Source: Bacteroidota bacterium
GTDB taxonomy: Bacteria; Bacteroidota; Bacteroidia; Bacteroidales; WCHB1-69
Direction: 5' to 3'
Length of the DNA stretch: 18,321 bases
Assembly: GCA_023413895.1 (NCBI GenBank)
Contig: JAEZOU010000088.1
Location: 1 to 18,321 of the forward strand
A program made the position numbers and the translations under genes. Below are positions 1-7,858 of the stretch, one piece after another (position 1 is the stretch's first letter; the number at the start of each line of letters is the position of its first letter). Under the pieces are notes generated by a model. That model worked only from the letters and a program-made list of their open reading frames with translations. It did no database searches and had not been told where the DNA came from.

Positions 1-87
1 GATATCATAGAATGATGAATTTCGATTTTCCTACAATTAATTTATTAGTTTCACGTTATTTTTACTCAATTATTTCTACTTTAATTA

Positions 88-783
88 ATGATGACTAAAC
101 AATTTTTTTCCACAAATATGAAGTTAGCAGACCTCATCTCTGCAAACTATCATCTTATTTTAATATTGCCACGTTTAGGTATTTCTTTAGGATTTGAAGA
201 TAAAAGCGTAGAGGAGGTTTGTCGCAATAACCACGTTGATCCAGAACTTTTTATTTTGATTTGCAATATCTATTCTTTTAACAATTATATACCTGATAAT
301 AAAGAAATCACATCTATCAATATAAATCAATTAGTTTCCTATTTGTTGGCATCACATCAATATTATATTCAGGAACGAATTCCGCATATTGAGCAACACC
401 TTCACCATATAGCCAATCGAGTGGAACCCAAATACGGCACTATTCTCAAAAAATTCTTTGATGATTATAAAAGTGAAGTTTTTAATCATTTTAAATATGA
501 AGAGGAGATTGTTTTTCCTCATCTCAAGCAACTTTGTGAAAGTAATAAACATCAATCATATTGTATAGAAGAGTTTACCGAAACCCATAGTAATATTGAG
601 GATAAATTGGGAGATTTAACACAAATCATATATAAATATCTTCCTGGGAATATACTTCCTGAAGAGAGCATAGAGTTGGTTTTTGATGTGATGGAACTCT
701 CTTCTGATTTAAATAAACACACCCTAATTGAGGAAAAAATATTAACTCCCTATATTGAAACTTTAGAAAGGAGTGTAAAATGA
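88..783 (+). CDS. Hemerythrin-domain protein, YtfE/RIC-like (di-iron)
   Basis: The protein has 231 residues. Residues about 11-60 resemble the ScdA_N/DUF542 segment that precedes the hemerythrin domain in RIC/YtfE di-iron proteins, but the usual Cys-Cys of that segment is Leu-Gly here (GISLGFEDKSVEEVC). Residues about 80-227 form a four-helix hemerythrin domain. Candidate iron ligands are H90, H134 with E138 (HFKYEE), H167 and H211 with E215 (HTLIE), a spacing close to that recalled for E. coli YtfE. The family binds a di-iron centre that reacts with O2 or NO and is linked to iron-sulfur cluster repair or sensing. No signal peptide or membrane segment is seen, so it should be cytosolic. The stop overlaps the next gene's start as ATGA, so the two are probably translationally coupled and functionally linked. 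ATG at 88 is taken as start; ATG at 91 and 118 are alternatives. No clear TAnnTTTG promoter is seen in the 87 bases upstream. Sensing rather than repair is my inference from the neighbour. Confidence 0.88.
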   Translation: MMTKQFFSTNMKLADLISANYHLILILPRLGISLGFEDKSVEEVCRNNHVDPELFILICNIYSFNNYIPDNKEITSININQLVSYLLASHQYYIQERIPHIEQHLHHIANRVEPKYGTILKKFFDDYKSEVFNHFKYEEEIVFPHLKQLCESNKHQSYCIEEFTETHSNIEDKLGDLTQIIYKYLPGNILPEESIELVFDVMELSSDLNKHTLIEEKILTPYIETLERSVK

Positions 784-1373
784 ATCAAACATACCACACC
801 TTAATTGTTGAGCCTTCAGCAATTATTACCACTGGTTTGACAAAAATTTTGGGAGATATTCCTCATTTTCGTAAAATTTCTACATTATCTGACATTAACT
901 ATCTTCAGGAAAAGTTGTTAACATCACCTCAACTTCTTATTATCAACCCAACATTGGTAGTAGGCACCCAACGCACAATTTTGAGCAACTACCTACAAAC
1001 GCATCCGAAATCGGTTTGTATTGCTTTGGTTTACCAATACATAGAACCCTTAGCATTATCATTATACCACAATATTATTGATATTCGAGAAAATCCTAAC
1101 AAAATAATTTCTTTAATACAACAAGCAATCTCTGTACAACGAGAAGAGGTGACAGCGATTGATAGTTATGAACTCAGTCAACGCGAAACAGATGTCTTGA
1201 TTCAGGTTGCAAAAGGATTGAGCAGCAAAGAGATTGCAGATGCGTTAAATATTTCCATTCACACAGTGAACACGCATCGAAAAAATATTACGCAAAAAAC
1301 TGGTATTAAATCGGTTGCAGGTTTAGCCGTTTATGCAATGTTGCACAATCTTGTAGAAGGTATAGAATCCTAA
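780..1373 (+). CDS. LuxR-family transcriptional regulator with degenerate receiver domain
   Basis: The protein has 197 residues. The C-terminal part (about 132-186) is a clear LuxR/NarL helix-turn-helix: LSQRETDVL, then AKGLSSKEIADALNIS, then HTVNTHRKNI. The N-terminal part (about 5-118) has the outline of a response-regulator receiver (HTLIVEPSAIITTGL at strand 1/helix 1). At the end of strand 3, where the phospho-acceptor Asp should lie, the sequence is LLIINPTLV, giving Asn56. The acidic pair near residues 10-12 is reduced to one Glu. It is therefore probably not controlled by ordinary phosphorylation. No histidine kinase is adjacent; the partner is the hemerythrin protein, whose stop codon overlaps this start by 4 bases. 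I infer that the hemerythrin protein provides the signal. The regulated genes cannot be read from the window. The 3' end lies 2 bases from the stop of the convergent gene. Confidence 0.9.
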   Translation: MNQTYHTLIVEPSAIITTGLTKILGDIPHFRKISTLSDINYLQEKLLTSPQLLIINPTLVVGTQRTILSNYLQTHPKSVCIALVYQYIEPLALSLYHNIIDIRENPNKIISLIQQAISVQREEVTAIDSYELSQRETDVLIQVAKGLSSKEIADALNISIHTVNTHRKNITQKTGIKSVAGLAVYAMLHNLVEGIES

Positions 1374-1375
1374 TA

Positions 1376-1966
1376 TTAGAAAGCTACCCCAATACGAAAC
1401 CCCGCTGTAAAAGCTAAACAACTCTCTTTCGGGAAGAGCATAAAACTATGAAAATAGTTATTATCATTTCCCGTTCCGATAGATGGTCCTAATCCGGCAT
1501 AAACATCGAAAAGAAACCATTTATAAACTACTTGGTAACCTGTTTCTGCTAAAAGTGCCCATTGCGAAGTGCGTTTCCGTAGAGCAACATCCGAAGAATG
1601 TGATGGATGATACTCAAAAAAAGTTCCTACCAATTCAGGTTTTAAATAGAATCCTGCAAGCCAACTATTACTATTTTTCTGAGGAATAACATTCCACTTA
1701 AAAGCGGCCTTTACCAACCAGCCCTTAGATGCAGATTTGTGGAGAAAATCCCATCCCCAACCTATTCTGCCTGCAGTAAGTTCAGCGGCATAACGAGGGT
1801 GGAAAGCACGCTCGTATGTTAAACGACATGAACCACTTCCTAGCGAGAGTATGGTTATCTTTAAATCGTTTTTGGTGATTCGTGAATCATACTCCTGCGC
1901 ATATTGGGGCGTTATGATTAAACTAAAAAATAAAAATAAAACTATGGTAATTAACTTTTTTCTCAT
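1376..1966 (-). CDS. Exported outer-membrane beta-barrel-like protein, function unknown
   Basis: The protein has 196 residues. Residues 1-23 are a typical signal peptide (MRKK, then a hydrophobic run, then QYA before Q24), cleaved by signal peptidase I. The mature part is rich in aromatic residues and Gly, with alternating-polarity stretches such as WLAGFYLKPELVGTFFEY and FLFDVYAGLGPSIG. It ends in Phe after TAGFRIGVAF, as many outer-membrane barrel proteins do. I infer a small 8-strand-type barrel; the family is not recognised. It has its own promoter-like TACTTTTG 18 bases before the ATG, giving a short leader. It is convergent with the LuxR-type gene, with only 2 bases between the stops, so the 3' ends of the two transcripts probably overlap. 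Confidence 0.75.
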   Translation of the reverse strand: MRKKLITIVLFLFFSLIITPQYAQEYDSRITKNDLKITILSLGSGSCRLTYERAFHPRYAAELTAGRIGWGWDFLHKSASKGWLVKAAFKWNVIPQKNSNSWLAGFYLKPELVGTFFEYHPSHSSDVALRKRTSQWALLAETGYQVVYKWFLFDVYAGLGPSIGTGNDNNYFHSFMLFPKESCLAFTAGFRIGVAF

Positions 1967-1984
1967 CTTTAAAAATTAAAGGTG

Positions 1985-1992
1985 CAAAAGTA
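1985..1992 (-). promoter_or_regulatory. Bacteroidetes -7 promoter element (TACTTTTG) for the barrel-like protein
   Basis: On the minus strand the sequence reads TACTTTTGC, matching the Bacteroidetes primary-sigma -7 consensus TAnnTTTG. It lies 18 bases upstream of the start codon at 1966. I see no good TTTG -33 element at the expected spacing, so the call rests on the -7 match and on the same motif recurring before other genes here. Confidence 0.5.
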
Positions 1993-2080
1993 ACATTTTA
2001 CCTCATACGAACTACTTTTTCCTGAAATTAATTTTTTCAGAATTATATTATAATAATAAAATGCAAAAGCAATGATTTAC

Positions 2081-2112
2081 AATCTTTTATGATTCTTAAA
2101 TCATAAAAGATT
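2081..2112 (-). terminator. Hairpin overlapping the recQ stop codon, possible 3' end signal
   Basis: A perfect 12-base inverted repeat, AATCTTTTATGA (2081-2092) and TCATAAAAGATT (2101-2112), is separated by 8 bases. On the minus strand the first arm encodes the last three residues of RecQ (Asn-Leu-Leu) and its TGA stop. The stem is AT-rich and is not followed by a clean U-run, so it is not a textbook rho-independent terminator. It may stabilise or end the recQ transcript before the downstream barrel-protein gene. Confidence 0.45.
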
Positions 2113-3981
2113 TCTATCTTGCATAGTCCTAATTATCTGGCTTACCATTTTTTTAGGATAGTGTAACGAAACTTTTTCTAGAATTTCTGCAGGTTCTAGG
2201 GTTGGAAAGTCTCTTCTAACAGATTCTATCATCTGAACAATCGCATCATATTCCGACTTAGAAACCGTTTCCTTTCTCAACTTACGGCACACGTCACATC
2301 CCCCGCACGACTCACTTTTGGCTTCACCAAAATACGCTAAAAGTTGCTGACTGCGACAGGTTTCCGTATCCATTACAAAATTCATCACGGCATCTAAACG
2401 TTTTTTTGCCACCTCTTTTCTATTTTTATATACATCGGGAGAGAAATATAAATGTTTTTCATCAATTCTGGATTGAAGAAAAATGATAAAAGGCTTGTCA
2501 GAACGTTTGCTATAGCTTAAAATATTTTTCTTTGAGAGTAGGTGTAAATTGTGCTCAACCTCATCTACGTTTAATTGGGTACGTTGAGCAATTTGCTCTT
2601 CGCTAATCTTTATAAAATTGGTAAATACACCTCCATACGAGCGCAGAATTGTTTTTGTAAAATCTTCTAAATCTGGATTTTCCTTATAAAAACAATCTAA
2701 TTGAAGAGAAGATGCTTCAAACTTAATTGAAGATTGTTTTTTCACATCCTCCGAAAGAGTCATCATACCTATTTTTTCCAAAAAAGAGAGCGCATAGAAG
2801 AAATCAATATAATTGATATTAAATTTCTTCAGTAGAGTATCATAAAAGAATGGGAAAATTAGATTTTCGCCTTCACCTATAGCTATTCGATAGTGATTAC
2901 AAAGATCTTTGTATAATTTTCGAATTTTCTCAATTGGTGGGAAGGATTGTTCAAAATTCTTTTGCAAATCTTTCACATCGTGATCATCGTAAAACATCAC
3001 GGCCACAGAGGGTTTTAGGTCACGGCCACCTCTTCCTGCCTCTTGAAAGTAGGCTTCCAAAGTATCAGGAATATCAATATGCACAACAAAACGCACATCA
3101 GGTTTATCAATACCCATACCGAATGCATTAGTAGAAACAATAACACGCGTTTCATCATTCATCCACTTACGCTGTTTTTCATCACGAGTCTCAGCATCTA
3201 ATCCAGCGTGATAAAAATCTGCACTAATTCCTCGCTGGCACAGAAAATTTGCTATCTCTTGCGTTTTCTTTCGATTACGTACATATACAATTCCAGTACC
3301 TTTATAATAGTTCATCAACTTAATCATCCTTTCACGCTTATTCTCCTCTTTCAGAACCATATAAGTCAGATTATCGCGTTTAAAACTTTTCTGAAAAACA
3401 TTTTCTTTTTTAAAATCTAAACGTTTTTGGATATCCTTTACGACCTCTGGAGTTGCAGTTGCTGTCAACGCTAGTACTGGAATTTTTGGAAAATCCTTTC
3501 TAATATGGGCTATTTCCAAATAGGGAGGTCTGAAATCATATCCCCATTGTGAAATACAATGTGCTTCATCGACAGCAATCATACAAACATTCATCTGACG
3601 AAGTGCTACACGAAATCGTTCTGTTTTTAGGCGTTCAGGTGAAACGTATAGAAACTTATATTCCCTATCATACAAGCAATTAGAGATAACTGTTTCAATT
3701 TCATGAATAGTCATTCCTGAATAGAGTGCTGCCGCCTTAATCTTCCGTTTGCGCAAGTTTTGCACTTGGTCCTTCATTAAGGCAATCAGCGGAGAGATGA
3801 CAATACAAATACCCTCCATCGACATAGCTGGTACTTGAAAACAGATAGATTTTCCACCTCCTGTAGGCAACAAGGCCAACGTATCGTTACCTTCTGCAAC
3901 GGAGCGCACAATATCCTCCTGCAGTGGACGAAAATCATCGTATCCCCAATACTGTTTCAGAATCTGTTTAAATCTACCCAT
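2101..3981 (-). CDS. recQ: RecQ-family ATP-dependent DNA helicase, HRDC-less
   Basis: The protein has 626 residues. It is a 3'-5' superfamily-2 helicase acting in recombination and repair. Motifs in order: Walker A LLPTGGGKS (K44), DEAH at 138-141 followed by CISQWGYDFRPPY, motif III LALTATATPEV (170-180), GIVYVRNRKKT (230-240), and motifs V/VI FGMGIDKPDVRFVVH to YFQEAGRGGRD (about 288-321). The RecQ zinc site is visible as C542, C559, C562 and C565 (SCGGCDVC). A winged-helix region is expected before it in many RecQs; here about 340-530 is a less conserved helical segment. The C-terminal tail of about 60 residues does not look like an HRDC domain, so this is the short form common in Bacteroidetes, and a second, longer RecQ may exist elsewhere. 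A -7 promoter element lies 19 bases upstream, so it is probably transcribed separately from dnaG. Confidence 0.95.
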   Translation of the reverse strand: MGRFKQILKQYWGYDDFRPLQEDIVRSVAEGNDTLALLPTGGGKSICFQVPAMSMEGICIVISPLIALMKDQVQNLRKRKIKAAALYSGMTIHEIETVISNCLYDREYKFLYVSPERLKTERFRVALRQMNVCMIAVDEAHCISQWGYDFRPPYLEIAHIRKDFPKIPVLALTATATPEVVKDIQKRLDFKKENVFQKSFKRDNLTYMVLKEENKRERMIKLMNYYKGTGIVYVRNRKKTQEIANFLCQRGISADFYHAGLDAETRDEKQRKWMNDETRVIVSTNAFGMGIDKPDVRFVVHIDIPDTLEAYFQEAGRGGRDLKPSVAVMFYDDHDVKDLQKNFEQSFPPIEKIRKLYKDLCNHYRIAIGEGENLIFPFFYDTLLKKFNINYIDFFYALSFLEKIGMMTLSEDVKKQSSIKFEASSLQLDCFYKENPDLEDFTKTILRSYGGVFTNFIKISEEQIAQRTQLNVDEVEHNLHLLSKKNILSYSKRSDKPFIIFLQSRIDEKHLYFSPDVYKNRKEVAKKRLDAVMNFVMDTETCRSQQLLAYFGEAKSESCGGCDVCRKLRKETVSKSEYDAIVQMIESVRRDFPTLEPAEILEKVSLHYPKKMVSQIIRTMQDRNLL

Positions 3982-4000
3982 TTCATTTCAAATATGAGTG

Positions 4001-4008
4001 CAAAATTA
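4001..4008 (-). promoter_or_regulatory. -7 promoter element (TAATTTTG) for recQ
   Basis: The minus strand reads TAATTTTGC, matching TAnnTTTG, 19 bases before the recQ start at 3981. No convincing TTTG -33 box is seen. It sits in the 102-base gap between dnaG and recQ, which suggests that recQ has its own start even if some dnaG transcripts read through. Confidence 0.5.
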
Positions 4009-4083
4009 TAAAGAAATCTTGTGATTTCGTTTCATAGTTGTAAGAAAAATAAAATTTAAGATTTAAAGTATAAAATTATGGCA

Positions 4084-6072
4084 TTATAATGTTACAATTT
4101 TTAGCATTTTAGCAAGCTCCTCGCGTCGTGCATTGAGTTTCATTATCTGCACCATCATTTTATCGACAGTCTCCTCATCAGGATTATCTTCAAAAATATC
4201 TAACAAAAGTTGACGATATCTATCAATAAGTCGCAACTTAAACATACAGATATGGCACTCCAAACTTTTGTTCAATTTGGGTGCATAATTAGAAATATAA
4301 TGGGTAGTGATATCAAATCGAGATTCCCATAATGGGCTGATTTCCAAATCAATATTTGAAAGAACAGTAATAGCAAAATTACTAATAGCAGAATTTTCGT
4401 GAGTTGTAAAATATCGTTGAATTTCTTCTTGGGAAGACGCACTTATTGCCACTTTTGCATATTCTTGATATATAATTTGCATTAATGGCGAAGTAAACTG
4501 AATTTGTTCTTGAGAAAATTCATTGAAAATATATTGATCAAGGCGTTCTTTTTGGAAATTTGTTTCTCCGCATTCGTTTTCTACTGTCACTTCAACTTCG
4601 TAGATTCCAAATTGAAGAATCAGCGCAATAATATTCTCCTCTACTTGAGAGATAAGTTGCTGCGGCGTAGTTACAGATTGTTGTGGAGGTTGAGGTGTTG
4701 TTATAACTTGCGGCAACTCTTGCGGCTGAGGATTAGAAGGGCGCTGAGTCGTATTCATCCGTTTCCAAACAACTTTCCGCAATGAAATATTTAACGTTTC
4801 CTCTGGAATATTAAATATTTCGGCACATTGTTTGATATAAAATGCCTGAACGATATTATTGGGTGCCAAAGAGATATCTTCAACAATTTCCGTAACCACT
4901 TCTGCGCGCTTTATCGGGTCATTCCCAGCCTCAGAGGAGAGAAGATTTGCTTTGAAAAGAATAAAATTGGTTGCATTCTCTTCAAAATATCGTTTTACAT
5001 ACTCATCATCATGTTGGCGAGCGAAAGAGTCTGGGTCTTCGCCATCAGGAAGGAGCAGCACTTTCACATTAAAATCTGCCTCAAGCAGCATCGAAATACT
5101 TCGTTTGGAGGCTTTAATTCCAGCGCTATCGCCATCGAAAAGCACAGTAATATTCCGATCTCGCGTCATTCGCGATAGCATCTTTACCTGCTCTGGAGTA
5201 AAGGCTGTACCGGAAGCTGCCACTACATTCTCTATTCCTGAGGCGTGCAAAGAGATAACATCCATATATCCCTCAACAAGATATACGTTATTGAGTTCGC
5301 GCGCTGCTCGAGAGGACACATCTATTCCGTAAAGCGTTTCCTTCTTATGATAAATCTCATTTTCTGGAGAGTTGAAATATTTTCCACCCTTGAAATCTTT
5401 TAGTAAGGTTCTTCCACCAAAACCTATTGTTTTTCCTGAGATTGTATGAATTGGGAACATAATACGTCCGTGAAAAAAATCGTATTTTTTCCCCGATTCG
5501 CTTACTTTAGTCAAACCAGTTTTTATCAAATACTCCTCTTTATAACCTTTTGAGGTGGCATAATCGGTAAAGGCAGTCCACCCTTCGGGAGAATAACCCA
5601 GCTTGAATTTTTTAATTATAGTTTCTGATAAACCTCTCTCTTTCAGGTAGCTAAGACCTATATTCTGACCCTCTTCCGTATTAAAAAGTTGATCGATAAA
5701 ATAGTTTTCTGCAAACTGATTTAGCAAAAATAGTGCATCACGTTCATTCTGAGCTGCAATCTCTTCGGGATTTTTCGGTTTCTCTTCAGGAATGGCGATA
5801 GAATATTTCTTTGCTAAATATTGTAAAGCTTCGTAAAATGATAGTTTCTGATAATTTTTCAGAAAATCGATAGAATTTCCTTTAGCATCACAAACAAAAC
5901 AATGATAGATATTAAGACGAGAGGAGATTGTCATTGATGGATTTTTATCATCATGAAAAGGACAAGTGCACACCCAACTAGCACCTTTCTTTTTCAGGGT
6001 CAAGAAATCGCCAACCACATCTTCAATTCGTGCGGTTGCCTTAATTTCATCAATGATTTGCTGAGGAATCAT
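4084..6072 (-). CDS. dnaG: DNA primase
   Basis: The protein has 662 residues. It makes RNA primers for chromosome replication and works with the replicative helicase. The N-terminal CHC2 zinc finger has ligands C37, H40, C58 and C61 (CPFHDDKNPSM, YHCFVCDAKGN). The catalytic core and TOPRIM fold show EGYMD (267-271), DGDSAG (313-318) and PDGEDPD (342-348), the metal-binding acidic residues. A Pro/Gln-rich linker (about 443-475) joins the core to a C-terminal helical part (about 476-662), presumably the helicase-interaction domain, though its sequence is divergent. The start codon overlaps the stop of the upstream S41 protease gene by one base (TAATG), so the two are cotranscribed and probably translationally coupled. 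This differs from the classic rpsU-dnaG-rpoD arrangement of proteobacteria; here primase is the last gene of an apt-ilvE-ctp-dnaG unit. Confidence 0.96.
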   Translation of the reverse strand: MIPQQIIDEIKATARIEDVVGDFLTLKKKGASWVCTCPFHDDKNPSMTISSRLNIYHCFVCDAKGNSIDFLKNYQKLSFYEALQYLAKKYSIAIPEEKPKNPEEIAAQNERDALFLLNQFAENYFIDQLFNTEEGQNIGLSYLKERGLSETIIKKFKLGYSPEGWTAFTDYATSKGYKEEYLIKTGLTKVSESGKKYDFFHGRIMFPIHTISGKTIGFGGRTLLKDFKGGKYFNSPENEIYHKKETLYGIDVSSRAARELNNVYLVEGYMDVISLHASGIENVVAASGTAFTPEQVKMLSRMTRDRNITVLFDGDSAGIKASKRSISMLLEADFNVKVLLLPDGEDPDSFARQHDDEYVKRYFEENATNFILFKANLLSSEAGNDPIKRAEVVTEIVEDISLAPNNIVQAFYIKQCAEIFNIPEETLNISLRKVVWKRMNTTQRPSNPQPQELPQVITTPQPPQQSVTTPQQLISQVEENIIALILQFGIYEVEVTVENECGETNFQKERLDQYIFNEFSQEQIQFTSPLMQIIYQEYAKVAISASSQEEIQRYFTTHENSAISNFAITVLSNIDLEISPLWESRFDITTHYISNYAPKLNKSLECHICMFKLRLIDRYRQLLLDIFEDNPDEETVDKMMVQIMKLNARREELAKMLKIVTL

Positions 6073-7832
6073 TATCTATCCACTTTGAATTTCTTGAACA
6101 TTTTCTCATTCTTCATAATGTCAACTGCCTTGAGGAATGTTTCATCAGTTTGCAATAAAATCCTATAAGCCTCGCCAAAAGAATAGAGTGTTCGTGCAAA
6201 CTCAAATGTCAATGTTTCAGCTAAAAATTCTTTTACTTTACCCAAATTCCGCACTTTCATTGATTCTGCATACGAATTTCTTACATACTCATCAACCATA
6301 GATTGTAATTTTGACAAGTCATTCATATCAGAAACATTTTTATACAACGAATCTAACTCTTTAGATTTCTCTTTTACAAACGATTGCATACGTGCAGAGA
6401 ATGACAAATCGATACTATCTTTCACACCTTCTTTATGTGCATAATCGATTAACATATCCATAAGGGTGCTGTCCACTTTAAAATTAGCTCGGAAATCGTC
6501 TATTGTAGGATACTGGGTTTTCAAATTCTCACGATGCGATTCCATATAATTCATTGTAAAACCACTGATAATTCCTTTTCTTACCATTTCGTTGTAGAGT
6601 GAAGAATATTTGGATGTATCTATAGGGATAAAGATATCTGGCATAATTCCGCCACCGCCATACACAATTCTTCCATTGTCAGTTTTATATTTTAATGAAT
6701 CTGGGAAGTGGATACTATCGGCAGATAAGAGTTCACCATGTTGTGATCTATTATTCAAATCGTTGAAATAGCTTTCTAGCCCATCTTCGTATGGTTTTTG
6801 AATACATCGCCCTGCGGGAGTATAGTAGCGAGAAATTGTCAATCGCACTTCAGATCGATCTGCCAATGTCAAAGGGCGTTGTACCAACCCTTTTCCAAAA
6901 GAGCGGCGCCCGATAATGAGTCCGCGATCATGATCTTGTACGGCTCCAGATACAATTTCGCTGGCGGAGGCAGACCCCTCATCTATCAACACAATAAGTT
7001 TTCCTTTTTCAAACTCACCTCGCGATGTTGAGAAGAAGCTGTCTCCGCTTCCGCGAATATTTTTTGTATAGACAATCATTTTCTTGTCTGAAATGAACTC
7101 ATCAGCAATATCGAAAGCGGTACCCAAATAGCCGCCACTATTGCCGCGGAGGTCGAGAATAAGATTTTTAAGCCCTCTTGCCTTCAAACGCGTGAGGGCA
7201 TTTTCAAATTCTGACTTTGAATCTTTAGCAAAGCGTTCCAGGCGAATGTAACCTGTATGTTCATCTGCCATAAAGAAAACATTAATACTATTTTGCGCAA
7301 TTTTATCGCGTGTAACAGTAAATTCTAAAGGTTCAGGTTGATGGCCACGTTTAACCAACAATTTTACCTTGGTGCCTTTCTTACCGCGCAGATGTTTTTG
7401 CACCCAACTATTATTAATATTTTTTCCACAAGCAACAAACGTGTCCACCTTCAAAATTTTATCTCCTACACGAAGTCCCACCTTTTCAGAAGGGCCATCA
7501 ACAATTACTTCAACCACATTGATTGTATCTTTAATCAATTGATACGCAACACCAATACCATCAAATCCACCTTGCAGTGGTTCATTAGCTCTTGCCACCT
7601 CTTTAGGTTCAATATAGGTGGAGTGTGGGTCCAAATCTTTCAAAATAGAGATCATTCCCTCTTCTACCAACTTATTAAAGTTAACAGTATCTACATATTG
7701 GTCATTGATAGCGCGCAAGAATTGGTTCATTTTCGTAAGGTTCAACTGATAAGTTGAGTTTACCTGCGAAAAAAGAGGCTGAATTGTAGCAGCTAAAATT
7801 AGAATAATGACAAGCTTTGCTAGTTTTTTCAT
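6072..7832 (-). CDS. S41-family C-terminal processing peptidase (Ctp/Prc type) with PDZ domain
   Basis: The protein has 586 residues. Residues 1-22 are a signal peptide (MKKLAK, hydrophobic run, PLFS before Q23), so it acts in the periplasm. An N-terminal helical part contains the family motif DPHSTYI (68-74). A PDZ domain follows (about 90-172; GGFDGIGVAY, GPSEKVGLRVGDKI). The protease domain shows LILDLRGNSGGYL (224-236) and IDEGSASASEI (283-293). By the spacing in the family, the catalytic pair is S289 and K314 (FGKGLVQ), with D300 conserved. The C-terminal helical region of about 230 residues is long, as in Bacteroidetes members. The family trims or degrades envelope proteins. It is 26 bases downstream of ilvE and overlaps dnaG by one base, so it belongs to the apt-ilvE-ctp-dnaG unit. 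The natural substrate cannot be read from the sequence. Confidence 0.94.
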   Translation of the reverse strand: MKKLAKLVIILILAATIQPLFSQVNSTYQLNLTKMNQFLRAINDQYVDTVNFNKLVEEGMISILKDLDPHSTYIEPKEVARANEPLQGGFDGIGVAYQLIKDTINVVEVIVDGPSEKVGLRVGDKILKVDTFVACGKNINNSWVQKHLRGKKGTKVKLLVKRGHQPEPLEFTVTRDKIAQNSINVFFMADEHTGYIRLERFAKDSKSEFENALTRLKARGLKNLILDLRGNSGGYLGTAFDIADEFISDKKMIVYTKNIRGSGDSFFSTSRGEFEKGKLIVLIDEGSASASEIVSGAVQDHDRGLIIGRRSFGKGLVQRPLTLADRSEVRLTISRYYTPAGRCIQKPYEDGLESYFNDLNNRSQHGELLSADSIHFPDSLKYKTDNGRIVYGGGGIMPDIFIPIDTSKYSSLYNEMVRKGIISGFTMNYMESHRENLKTQYPTIDDFRANFKVDSTLMDMLIDYAHKEGVKDSIDLSFSARMQSFVKEKSKELDSLYKNVSDMNDLSKLQSMVDEYVRNSYAESMKVRNLGKVKEFLAETLTFEFARTLYSFGEAYRILLQTDETFLKAVDIMKNEKMFKKFKVDR

Positions 7833-7858
7833 ATTATAAGATTATATTGAGGTAACGA

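Noticed and set aside
4859..5332. 157-codon + strand frame antisense to dnaG
   Set aside because: Ser/Arg-rich shadow of a well-conserved minus-strand primase domain; no upstream signal and no recognisable motif.
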